Assembly (NCBI RefSeq): GCF_040183065.1
Contig: NC_091132.1
Coordinates: forward strand, 158,818,102 to 158,882,101
DNA from: Periplaneta americana
Lineage: Eukaryota > Arthropoda > Insecta > Blattodea > Blattidae
Reading direction: 5' to 3'
Length of the DNA stretch: 64,000 nt
A program made the position numbers and the translations under genes. The notes below the pieces were generated by a model that had not been told where the DNA came from, searched no databases, and saw nothing but the letters and a program-made list of their open reading frames with translations. Of this stretch, positions 38,687 to 48,360 are shown one piece after another (the first letter of the stretch is position 1; each line of letters opens with the position of its first letter).

Positions 38687-39386
38687 TATAGATGATGCCA
38701 CACGCATATGGGATGTTCGGTATAGTCAGCGCAGAAGGTAGGAGTATAAAAGTATCGATGGTAACATTGATAGGTATCGATTTCCACATCATAAAGACAC
38801 AACCCTCGCCTGACTCGATTACAAATTAGTAAAAGTTTGCATGTTTTGGTGGATGAGGATCATGCACACATTTTATAGATGCTCCTGTAACTTCTTGTGA
38901 AGTTCAAAGAATGTTTCCAAAAGTACTATCATTGCTTATCCTAAAGAAAGAGAAAATTTTCGTTTGAAGATTTAAAAATGTATGTACATAGTCATTCATT
39001 CTAGGTTTAATGTTTTTAGAAAGGGCTGCTGAATATCTCAGTCATACAGATTATTGTCTTTATGTTTTAACAGAGATTGTAGCTTTTAATTGTTGTGAAA
39101 GTTCTACAATAACAATTATAATTTATTATATAGGTCACTTTCTTTTTCAAAATCATGAACAATCATATGTTTTCTTATAATATAAACAATAATCCTTTCT
39201 GCAAGCAGTTTTTTTATATGAATACACTAACTTCTTTCGTGAGCTGACTGAACAAGTTTATACATGTACCACTAGTTGGGTTCTTGTCACATCGTTCATT
39301 GCACAAAACAGTGCAGGTGTAGACATGTTCACTAACTTATAGTTCAGTGTGATCAAACACTGAGGTGTAGTCATTATATTTTTCAG
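38687..39386. other. Unassigned DNA
   Basis: AT-rich sequence with no recognised frame or repeat. Upstream exons of the candidate exon at 39387 were looked for and not found. Confidence 0.4.
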
Positions 39387-39611
39387 GAACTGTTTCCTTA
39401 TATTGTGACTATTCTTGTAGAACTAGAGCATGACCATGGTGCTGATACTGCAAGCATAGCTGCATGTTTCAGTTCTGTGATCACACGAGATGATTTTGGT
39501 TGCATTAGAACTTGTTCACTGCTTCTCCAACCCACTGCAAATAAGGAAGAATCTACAAAGCCCAAGTCAAAACTAAAGCCCTTAACTATGCTAGATTTAA
39601 AAAGTCAGTGA
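39387..39611 (+). CDS. Candidate terminal exon of an unidentified gene
   Basis: A TATATTTTTCAG acceptor is followed by a phase-0 open frame of 74 codons and TGA. It reads ELFPYIVTILVELEHDHGAD, then TASIAACFSSVITRDDFGCI, then a Lys/Pro-rich end (KPKSKLKPLTMLDLKSQ). The composition is protein-like and unlike the nearby repeats. I do not recognise the family. It could be a last coding exon or a chance or transposon-derived frame. No upstream exon was identified within the window. Confidence 0.3.
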   Translation, partial: ELFPYIVTILVELEHDHGADTASIAACFSSVITRDDFGCIRTCSLLLQPTANKEESTKPKSKLKPLTMLDLKSQ

Positions 39612-39699
39612 AACATATTTTACTTTTCCACATGCCTTTTACTGTCAATGAGTATCTTAGTTTAGCACTCCAAATTTAGCTTACAGTAGTTAGTATCTC

Positions 39700-40020
39700 C
39701 TTTTGTGTTTACTGCTCTTCTTTTCTATCTGATTCATGTCTGGGGTGAGACTGCCCAAGAAGATAAAGAAACCAAGAACCTTGTACAAGTAATGGTCTGA
39801 AGAAAACTGTGGAGAATTGACTTCATTACTGAATGTGTTGATTGTATATTATTTGTATATTATTGTAGACATCTTGTATGTCGGAATAACATGTATGTAA
39901 CCGCATATTTATTATGTATTCACTCTGACGATGCCATGAAATCATTGTATTTCCTAAGGCTAATAAATATCTAGCTATCTATCTATGTCAAGATCTTTGA
40001 GCTGCTATTTCAAAATGTTG
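39700..40020 (+). mobile_element. Probable LINE 3' UTR with short TATC tail
   Basis: A GCTAATAAATATCTAGCTAT end with CTATCTATC units resembles the tail of LINE insertions. No coding sequence is kept. This is a weak call based on the tail. Confidence 0.3.
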
Positions 40021-40199
40021 AAACATTAATAAATATTTGGGATTCTTTTATTATAGGATATAGCTTAATTTTCGTCAAGTTTGACAAACGGTGACATCAC
40101 AACAAGGCGGTAGTTCCATCACAACGCAGTGACGTCACAACATGGCCAACGTAAACCAACACGACGAGTAAATAAAACTATCTAAAAAGAATAATCACA

Positions 40200-40800
40200 C
40201 AAATTGACGATATCCCATTCTGGAACAGAGCCCATCCGCTCTTATCCAAAATAGGATATCAGCAAAACAATTTCACAACATTCCATTCTGGAATAGAACC
40301 CATCCGCTCTTATTCAAAATAGGATATCATAAACACGATCCCATTATCTAAAAAGCAATAATCACACAAATTGACGATATCCCATTCTGGAACAGAGCCC
40401 ATCCGCTCTTATCCAAAATAGGATATCAGCAAAACAATTTCACAACAGCGCTGGCCTTCTATGTCCAAGGTTGCGGGTTCGATCCCGGGCCAGGTCGATG
40501 GCATTTAAGTGTGCTTAAATGCGACAGGCTCATGTCAGTAGATTTACTGGCATGTAAAAGAACTCCTGCGGGACAAAATTCCGGCACATCCGGTGACGCT
40601 GATATAACCTATGCAGTTGCGAGCGTCGTTAAATAAAACATAACATTAACATTAACAATTTCACATAATCCCATTCTGGAATACAACCCATCCGCTCATA
40701 CAAAATAGGATATCAGCAAAACAATTTCACAACATCCCATTCTGGAATACAACCCATCTGCTCTTATTCAAAATAGGATATCATCAACACGATCCCATAG
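40200..40800. repeat. About 68-bp tandem repeat, split by a SINE
   Basis: Units contain ATTCTGGAA, CCCATCCGCTCTTAT and AAAATAGGATATC, with four to five visible copies. Longer variants carry an extra AATCACACAAATTGACGATA segment. The array is interrupted by the SINE at 40445-40653. Confidence 0.85.
40445..40653 (+). mobile_element. tRNA-derived SINE, family C
   Basis: The head keeps a B box (GGTTCGATCCC); the A box is lost, so the copy is probably 5'-truncated. The body includes GGCATTTAAGTGTGCTTAAA and AAAATTCCGGCACATCCGG, and the tail is an AACATT repeat. A perfect 12-bp duplication, AACAATTTCACA, flanks it at 40433-40444 and 40654-40665. Confidence 0.93.
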
Positions 40801-40867
40801 GTGAAATTTCGGCAATTCGACACTATACACGGCAGAGAAAACGCACTTATATCATTGAATTCACGGT

Positions 40868-41160
40868 ATTCGACCTCATGTCACTGAGATATCACCTCAA
40901 CTAACCCACTAACCTTCTCACATACGTCGACCTCATGTTACTGAGATATCACCTCAACTAACCCACTAACCTTCTCACATACGTCGACCTCATGTCACTG
41001 AGATATCACCTCAACTAACCCTCTAACCTTCTCACATACGTAGATCTCATGCCACTGAGATATCACCTCAACTAACCCTCTAACCTTCTCACATACGTTG
41101 ACCTCAGTCACTGAGATATCACCTCAACTAACCCACTAACCTTTTCACATACGTCGACCA
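40868..41160. repeat. 57-bp minisatellite, copy-2 array
   Basis: About five units of the same 57-bp sequence as at 34677-34927, with single-base variants. It ends at the shared CATATGACATCACCCC flank. Confidence 0.93.
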
Positions 41161-41389
41161 TATGACATCACCCCATTCTCCAATCTAGCCAACGTATATT
41201 CTCATAAACACACTACCGACATCATATAGTCATATGCTTCCCAATAAGCCGCTTCTGTATCAACTTATACCATACCTACTAAAAAGATGCAGCCAGCAAA
41301 CTATTTGAGTGAATGTCACAATAAATAACCCTCAGGATTGGTTTAGGCTGGTAGTATTTTATTGATCAAATTGTCATAGAACTGAAATG

Positions 41390-42230
41390 CAGGTTAATTT
41401 TCTGAAGCATTGTCACTTGTACTAAATCCGTCTAAATTGGATAAACATGACCTTGTGAATAAAAGATTCACGACTATCAAACCACTTCGTAGCATGCAAT
41501 GATTTCAGTTACCTTTTTCGGTGGGGAGAGAATGTCAGCTTTAGAAATAAGTGTTAAGTACAATCACTGTCCTGAGCGATGTTGACAAAAATATAGAAAC
41601 TCAACCCAGTATTCCCATCATGTTGTTTATATATGGCGCATTGAAAGGATTAGAAATGCACAGGTTGAATGAGGGATTAAAACAATGTGTGTAGGAGGAC
41701 AGTGGCCAATCTTTTAAGATGAAAGTGTCCAAGCCATCAAACTTCCCCGACATATTCGACCTTCCATCATATTCTTGTTCACGAACATCATTGTAGTTTA
41801 GACCCAAAATCTTCAATAAATTCCTACACAATTCTCTCATTTATACATAATGTCGATGTCATCGACATGGTAATTGAAAAAAAACTTGTTCTTGTCTCAT
41901 AACAGAGGTCGTCCTATTCACATATCTAATTCAATAACATCTGCTCTGTTGTGCCGACGTCTCTGGTTTAATCACATAAAACTGAAAAAATATTTTGCAT
42001 ATTAATGTCTTTGATTATGACTGTGAGAGTAACATCCCTATACATAAAATTAATTCATTTGTATAGTCGGGCTTATCATGAAACAATTGAGGCTTGCTCT
42101 CTCAAAGTGATTCTGTACATCTTTATTTCCTGCGTCTATTATAAATTTACGAGACCTTGAAAATCGTCCTGAGCAGCTGATAGAAGGTAGGCTGATAACA
42201 TTGAATGGATCATTGTCACGATGGCCTAAA
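41390..42230 (-). pseudogene. hAT (DUF4371-like) relic, copy B
   Basis: The minus strand repeats the content of 36080-36925: NLLKILGLNYNDVREQEYDG, then NMSGKFDGLDT, then THCFNPSFNLCIS, and an upstream block DPFNVISLPSISCSGRFSRS. The two copies differ by many substitutions and small indels, and both are full of stops. Their opposite orientation makes a large inverted pair about 5 kb apart. Confidence 0.75.
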
Positions 42231-42249
42231 ATGAAGCTAAAATGAAACC

Positions 42250-42415
42250 TAAGAGTAAAAAACCAAGGCGCTAAAACCACGGAGGGCGCTAAAATGAAGC
42301 CTAAGAATAAAAAACGAAGGCGCTAAAGTCACGGAGGGCGCTAAAATGAAGCCTAAGAGTAAAAAACGAAGGCACTAAAACCACGAAAGGCTCTAAAATG
42401 ATGCCTAAGAATAAA
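42250..42415. repeat. 52-bp tandem repeat (GGCGCTAAAATG type), small array
   Basis: About three units of GGCGCTAAAATGAAGCCTAA, then GAATAAAAAACGAAGGCGCT, then AAAACCACGGAG. The same unit forms a larger array at 57143-57443. Confidence 0.92.
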
Positions 42416-42737
42416 AGACAATAGAGTACGGGTGTACAAGACTCAATTTTTATTTACGCGCTTTATAATATTAAAAGGTATTGCAGTCCACGCATCTTAT
42501 GAAATTAAGTTATTACATTTCTGGATTTAGAGCATTTGTTCTATAAAAACAACGTAAATATGTTAAATGCAGTGCATTATATTCTTCTAGGAAGATACGC
42601 ATATTTGGGAATTGTTTTTCGATTGTTCGTAGGATTGTTTCATTGGAACCTGTAAGCAATGGCAATATCGATTGTGTCTCGGTTGGTATCGATTGCATGC
42701 TATTGTAATTGTAGACGTAGCAAGAATATACGAAAGT

Positions 42738-43603
42738 ATGGCGGGTATTTTGGATGTCACTAAGTACAGATCACTAGTAAGATATTTTTCGGGAGAAGAC
42801 AGAGATGTTATAATTGATTTACAGGGGAGTGGGTTATTGAAAGAGTGTGGAAGATGTAGCCGTTGTAGGAGGAAATGCATTTTGAGAAGAAATAGTCGTT
42901 ACAAGGGTCATTATTGTTCTTACTGTGCAAGGTGCAAAATTTCTAGATCCCTTTCGATTGGAACGTTTTTTGAAAATTCACATATTAGTTTGGAAAGTGA
43001 ATTTGAAATTATTTATTTATGGTCGAATGGTATTTCCGTAAAACAAGCTACGAATTTAACTACCTTGTCAAAAAAAGTGTCATTCAATACTATTCATATT
43101 GTAGAGAAATTACATCTTGGAAAATAATTTCAGATCAAGGAAGATTTCGTTTTGGTGGTCCTGGGTGCGTTGCACAAATTGATGAGAGCTGTCTAAGGAA
43201 AAGGAAATTCAATAGAGGGAGAATTGTGAGAGGAGAGTGGGTCGTTGGAATTTATGATACTAACTATGTTGTTAGGAGAAACAGAGAAAATATATTTCCT
43301 GTAATTCAAAATTTTATTCCTGGGACAACAATTTGGAGAGACGAGTGGAGAACGTATACTGGGTTAAATCAGATTGGTTATGTACACAATACAGTGAATC
43401 ATTCGAGGAATTTCGTTGATCCGGTAACCGGAGTTTGCACAAATAGTGTAGAGGCGTAATGGTCTCGTCTAAAGAAGTTCTTGAGGCAGGTCAACGTGTT
43501 ATGGAGCAAGCTGGTAGCAGAACACGTAGATGAATTTATGTGGCGAGAAACATACTGCAGAGGCGCTGTCGCTTTTAATGTGTTTTTTCCATCAAGTTCG
43601 TGA
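42738..43603 (+). pseudogene. Merlin-type (ISXO2/IS1595-like) transposase, one frameshift and one stop
   Basis: From ATG 42738 the frame gives a zinc-ribbon-like region (CGRCSRCRRKC, then YCSYCARC), then the DDE domain: GGPGCVAQIDESCLRKRKFN, then RGEWVVGIYD, then FIPGTTIWRDEW, then HNTVNHSRNFVDPVTG. D in IDES, D in WRDEW and E in NSVEA are the expected catalytic triad. A one-base change in an A run at 43070-43076 shifts the frame, and TAA replaces an aromatic codon at 43457. After it the frame continues to 43603 with WSRLKKFLRQVNVLWSKLVA. About 290 residues is the normal size for Merlin transposases. The damage is light, so the loss is recent. Terminal repeats were not found. Confidence 0.88.
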
Positions 43604-43734
43604 GGGGTATCCCTTGTGAAGTACCGTTACTCCTATTAGGCCTACTTGCAGGTGTGTACTAATCATCATCATAACTATAGTGGGGTTTGGTAATCCTTGT
43701 TTCTATTTCGCGTTGCTTTATTTTCTCCATCTCA

Positions 43735-46065
43735 TTCAGGCAAGAGAGGAGGATATTGACAAGATTAGAGTGAGTTTGATGAGAACATAGATAAGCAACA
43801 GGAGACGACTGTGACAGGAGTAGAATGGGCTAGATAAAGGGATAGATAAGTGGCAGGAGACGAGAATTGTGACAAGGTTAGAGTGGGTTAGTTGAGGTGA
43901 TAGATAAGTGACAGGAGACGAGAACTCTGACAAGGTTAAAGTGGGTTAATTGAGGGGATAGATAAGTGACAGGAGACCGAGAACTGTGACAAGGTTAGAG
44001 TGGGTTAGTTGAGGGGATAGATTAGTTGCAGGAGACGAGGACTGTGACAAGGTTAGAGTGGGTTAGTTGAGGGGATAGATAATTGACAGGAGACCGAGAA
44101 CTGTGACAAGGTTAGAGTGGGTTAGTTGAGGGGTTAGATTAGTTGCAGGGGACGAGGACTGTGACAAGGTTAGAGTGGGTTAGTTGAGGGGATAGATTAG
44201 TTGCAGGGGACGAGGACTGTGACAAGGTTAGAGTGGGTTAGTTGAGGGGATAGATAAGTGACAGGAGACCAAGAACTGTGACAAGGTTAGAGTGGGTTAG
44301 TTGAGGGGATAGATTAGTTGCAGGAGACGAGGACTGTGACAAGGTTAGAGTGGATTAGTTGAGGGGATAGATTAGTTGCAGGAGACGAGGACTGTGACAA
44401 GGTTAGAGTGGGTTCGTTGAGGGGATAGATAACTGACAGGAGACCAAGAACTGTGACAAGGTTAGAGTGGGTTACTTGAGGGGATAGATAAGTGACAGGA
44501 GACCGAGAACTGTGACAAGGTTAGAGTGGGTTAGTTGAGGGGATAGATTAGTTGCAGGAGACGAGGACTGTGACAAGGTTAGAGTGGGTTAGTTGAGGGG
44601 ATAGATAAGTGACAGGAGACCAAGAACTGTGACAAGGTTAGAGTGGGTTAGTTGAGGGGATAGATAGTGACAGGAGACCGAGAACTGTGACAAGGTTAGA
44701 GTAGGTTAGTTGAGGGGATAGATAAGTGACAGGAGACTGAGAACTGTGACAAGGTTAGAGTGGGTTAGTTGAGGGGATAGATAAGTGGCAGGAGACGAGG
44801 ACTGTGACAAGGTTAAAGTGGGTTAGTTGAGGGGATAGATAAGTGACAGGAGACCGAGAACTGTGACAAGTTTAGAGTGGGTTAGTTGAGGGGATAGATA
44901 AGTGACAGGAGACCGAGAACTGTGATAAGGTTAGAGTGGGTTAGTTGGCGTGATAGATAAGTGACAGGAGAAGAGAACTGTGACAAGGTTAGAGTGGGTT
45001 ATTTGAGGGGATAGATAAGTGACAGGAGACCAAGAACTGTGACAAGGTTAGAGTGGGTTAGTTGACGTGATGGATAAGTGACAGGAGACGAGAACTTACA
45101 AGGTTAGAATGGGTCAGTTGAGGGGATAGATAAGTGACAGGAGACGAGAACTGTGACAAGGTTAGAGTGGGTTAGTTGAGGGGATAGATAAGTGACAGGG
45201 GACGAGAACTGTGACAAGGTTAGAGTGGGTTAGTTGAGGGGATAGATAAGTGACAGGAGACCGAGAACTGTGACAAGGTTGGTGTGGGTTAGTTGAGGGA
45301 ATAGATTAGTTGCAGGAGACGAGGACTGTGACAAGGTTAGAGTGGGTTAGTTGAGGGTATAAATAAGTGACAGTAACCGAGAACTGTGACAAGGTTAGAG
45401 TGGGTTAGTTGAGGGGATAGATTAGTTGCAGGAGACCGAGAACTGTGACAAGGTTAGAGTGGGTTAGTTGAGGGGATAGATAAGTGACAGGAGACCGAGA
45501 ACTGTGACAAGGTTAGAGTGGGTTAGTTGAGGGGATAGATTAGTTGCAGGAGACGAGGACTGTGACAAGGTTAGAGTGGGTTAGTTGAGGGGATAGATTA
45601 GTTGCAGGAGACGAGGACTGTGACAAGTTTAGAGTGGGTTAGTTGAGGGGATAGATTTAGTTGCAGGAGACGAGGACTGTGACAAGGTTAGAGTGGGTTA
45701 GTTGAGGGGATAGATTAGTTGCAGGAGACGAGGACTGTGACAAGGTTAGAGTGGGTTAGTTGAGGGGATAGATTAGTTGCAGGAGACGAGGACTGTGACA
45801 AGGTTAGAGTGGGTTAGTTGAGGGGATAGATTAGTTGCAGGAGACGAGGACTGTGACAAGGTTAGAGTGGGTTAGTTGAGGGGATAGATTAGATGCAGGA
45901 GACGAGGACTGTGACAAGGTTAGAGTGGGTTAGTTGAGGGGATAGATTAGTTGCAGGAGACGAGGACTGTGACAAGGTTAGAGTGGGTTAGTTGAGGGGA
46001 TAGATTAGTTGCAGGAGATGAGGACTGTGACAAGGTTAGAGTGGGTTAGGTGAGGTGATAGCTGA
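43735..46065. repeat. 58-bp minisatellite, about 40 units
   Basis: The unit reads GGTTAGAGTGGGTTAGTTGA, then GGGGATAGATTAGTTGCAGG, then AGACGAGGACTGTGACAA. Two main variants exist: TTAGTTGCAGGAGACGAGG and TAAGTGACAGGAGACCGAG. The first dominates at the right, and the left part mixes the two. Units differ by one to three bases and occasional 1-bp indels. No coding function is suggested. Confidence 0.97.
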
Positions 46066-46930
46066 GTAAACTTCATTTTTACAAAAAAAATCTTAATATA
46101 ATGCAGTAATTAAAGTAGTATAATTTTGGAAATAATGGTGTTTCACAGTAGGGTCGTTTATCTTTGTGCTGCCTTCAACTTTTATCGTGTTATACATTTT
46201 CTGCCTCTTATTTAGAAAAAAAGAATTGCACGGTATTGGACAAACAACACAGAATTAACTTCTATACCAGATAATATTTCGTGTCGGCCGGGAAGTACTT
46301 CGAATCGAACGAAATTTCTGTTCACAGTGTATTTGAATGGTAGATAGGACGAAGCGGCACATCGGATGGGGCAGAACAGAATTCAGGAGCTATAGAATGT
46401 TTATTTACGCTACTGTCGAGCAAAATTTCTTGTTTCGGGTATGATCGTAAGTCCTCGTGAAAAAACAAATGAACGAGATCGATTCGTAATTAGTTTACTA
46501 TTGCTAAAATAGTACGTATATCAAAAATCACAATGTAATATGAACAAAGACAAATTAATAAATCTTGTACTGAATTATTCTCTTTGTATGACAAAATACA
46601 AAACTAGTCTTCGGTTCGATTTCATTATTGTGAGCAGCAGTAGACTCTTCGTTTCGATTCGATTCAGTCTATGAGTGGGATCGGGACTTAAAGTCGTTTC
46701 ATATGCGCACGGCCGACTTGATGTGCTCGCTTCGCTTCTCCTTTACCGGCCTTGACAATTCATTTTGATCCCTGTGTTAAAGCTGTAATCGAGAAAATAT
46801 GAAATTCCCGCCAGATGGCACTAACTCCCAAGGTTCACTGAGGAATGCGTGTATTGTTTCTTGTACGTTTATAATTAGTAATATTGCGCTTTTTCTACTG
46901 GTATGTGAGTTTATTGTGATATGATTCAAA
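46066..46930. other. Unassigned DNA, upstream flank of the THAP relic
   Basis: No frame or repeat is recognised. The part near 46700-46930 is less AT-rich and could have been a promoter or 5' UTR of the THAP gene, but this is a guess. Confidence 0.35.
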
Positions 46931-47022
46931 ATGACGTATTGTTGTGTACTATTGTGTACTTCGAATAGAAAAAAAGAGTGAAGGAGCAATATCATTCCAC
47001 AAATTTCCGAGTGACAGGGAAA

Positions 47023-47995
47023 GATGATTATATTTCGTGACCATAATATTGTACAAAATGGAAATATAAAAATTGGAGTTGTATCCTTCGAAGAGGTGGA
47101 AAAATTCAAATATTTTGTTTTACTTTAGTAAGTTATTTTACGACGCTTTATCAACATCTTAGGCTATTTAGCGTCTGAATGAGATGAAGGTGATAATGCC
47201 GGTGCAGTGAGTCCAAGGTCCAACACCGAAAGTTACCCAGCATTTGCTCATATTGGGTTGAGGGAAAACCCCGGAAAATACCTCAACCAGGTAACTTGCC
47301 CCGACCGGGAATCGAACCCGGGCCACCTGGTTTCGCGGATAGACGCGCTAACCGTTACTCCACAGGTGTGGACAAAAATTCAAATATCTTGGAGCAACAG
47401 GGACAAATATAAATGACACTCGGGAGAAAATTAAACGCACAATAAATATGGGAATGCCTCTTATTATTCGGTTGAGAAGCTTTTGTCATCTAGTCTGCTG
47501 TCAAAAAATCTGAAAGTTAGAATGTATAAAAACAGTTATATTACCGGTTGTCCTGTATGGTTGTGAAACTTGGACTCTCATTTTGAGAGAGGAACAGACA
47601 TTACGGGTGTTTCAGAATAAGGTTCTTAGAAAAATATTTGGGGCTAAGAGCGATGGAATTAGAGGAGAATGGAGGAAGTTACATAACGCAGAACTGCACG
47701 CGTTGTATTCTTCACCTGACATAACTAGGAACATTAAATCCAGACGTTTGAGATGGACAGGGCATGTAGTATGTATGGGCGAATTCAGATATGCACATAG
47801 AGTGTTAGTTGGGAGGCCAGAGGAAATAAGACCTTTGGGGAGGCCGAGATGGGAGGATAATATTAAAATGGATTTGAGGGCGGTGGGATATGATGATAGG
47901 GACTGGATTAATCTTGCACAGGATAGGGACCAATAGCGGGCTTATGTGAGGGCGGCAATGAACCTCCGTGTTCCTTAAAAAGCCATAAGTAAGTA
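47023..47995 (+). mobile_element. 5'-truncated LINE, family 1, inserted in the THAP relic
   Basis: Flanked by AGGGAAA at 47016-47022 and 47996-48002. It encodes the end of ORF2 (LREEQTLRVFQNKVLRKIFG, then SRRLRWTGHVVCMGEFRYAH, then MNLRVP). It has a deletion near 47865, an in-frame stop near 47934 and a SINE insertion (47114-47373). The 3' end has an AAGTAAG tail. It starts at MIIFRDHNIVQNGNIKIG, further 5' than the copy at 24189. Confidence 0.92.
47114..47373 (-). mobile_element. SINE family B inserted in a LINE
   Basis: A minus-strand copy flanked by the 14-bp duplication AAAAATTCAAATAT at 47100-47113 and 47374-47387. The duplicated bases belong to the LINE's coding sequence (KFKY), which proves that the SINE came after the LINE. 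Confidence 0.95.
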
Positions 47996-48360
47996 AGGGA
48001 AATATGCGAAAATGGCTTAAAGTGATTTCACGCCTAGACGTTGTTTCTAAAGCAACTCTCCATCTTCAGTCGTTTGTAGTTTACATTTCAGGGAAGATCA
48101 TTCTAATAATGGGAAATTTAGAATAGTAAAACCAAATGCTGTATCAACAATATTCCCTCATTATCCTAGGTATAAGTGACAGATAACAGAAGACCATGAC
48201 GGACAGTTACTAAAACTGATATCCCTCCACCCAAGAAACGCAAATATTTTAGTAATATTGGTTTTTCACTGTTCGAACAAGATGTTCCGAGTGGCTCAGC
48301 ATCAGTTAATGACATTCCCTTCTTGCCAGTTGAAAATGACCATAAAGCGACGCAAACAGA

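Larger units (their letters stand above)
40039..41235 (+). mobile_element. Minisatellite-bearing interspersed repeat, copy 2
   Basis: Same ends as the copy at 34138-34992 and same orientation. It carries two internal tandem arrays. One is a 68-bp-type unit containing CCCATTCTGGAACAGAGCCC and AAAATAGGATATC (about 40200-40440 and 40665-40800); the other is the 57-bp minisatellite at 40868-41160. A SINE of family C (40445-40653) interrupts the first array. The first array is absent from copy 1. Confidence 0.75.
46931..48360 (+). pseudogene. THAP-domain gene relic split by a LINE that holds a SINE
   Basis: ATG 46931 starts MTYCCVLLCTSNRKK, then, after a one-base shift in an A run, GAISFHKFPSDRE: the C-x4-C and FHKFP of a THAP domain. 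A LINE follows (47023-47995). On its right the domain resumes: WLKVISRLDVVSKATLHLQS, then, after another shift, HFREDHSNNGKFRIVKPNAV and STIFPHYPRYK. The W, H-F and AVSTIF elements complete the zinc finger. Downstream, ATQTDVVNFVELKKKIINRL looks like the coiled coil of THAP proteins. At least three frameshifts and stops make it dead. It may be a THAP-type transposase or a host gene. Confidence 0.85.

Noticed and set aside
41390-42280. Short intact gene on the minus strand
   Set aside because: Comparison with the copy at 36080-36925 shows it is the same hAT relic with many stops in both copies.
43735-46065. CRISPR-like array or zinc-finger-type coding repeat
   Set aside because: There are no unique spacers, the unit is continuous and the host is a eukaryote; stops occur in all frames.
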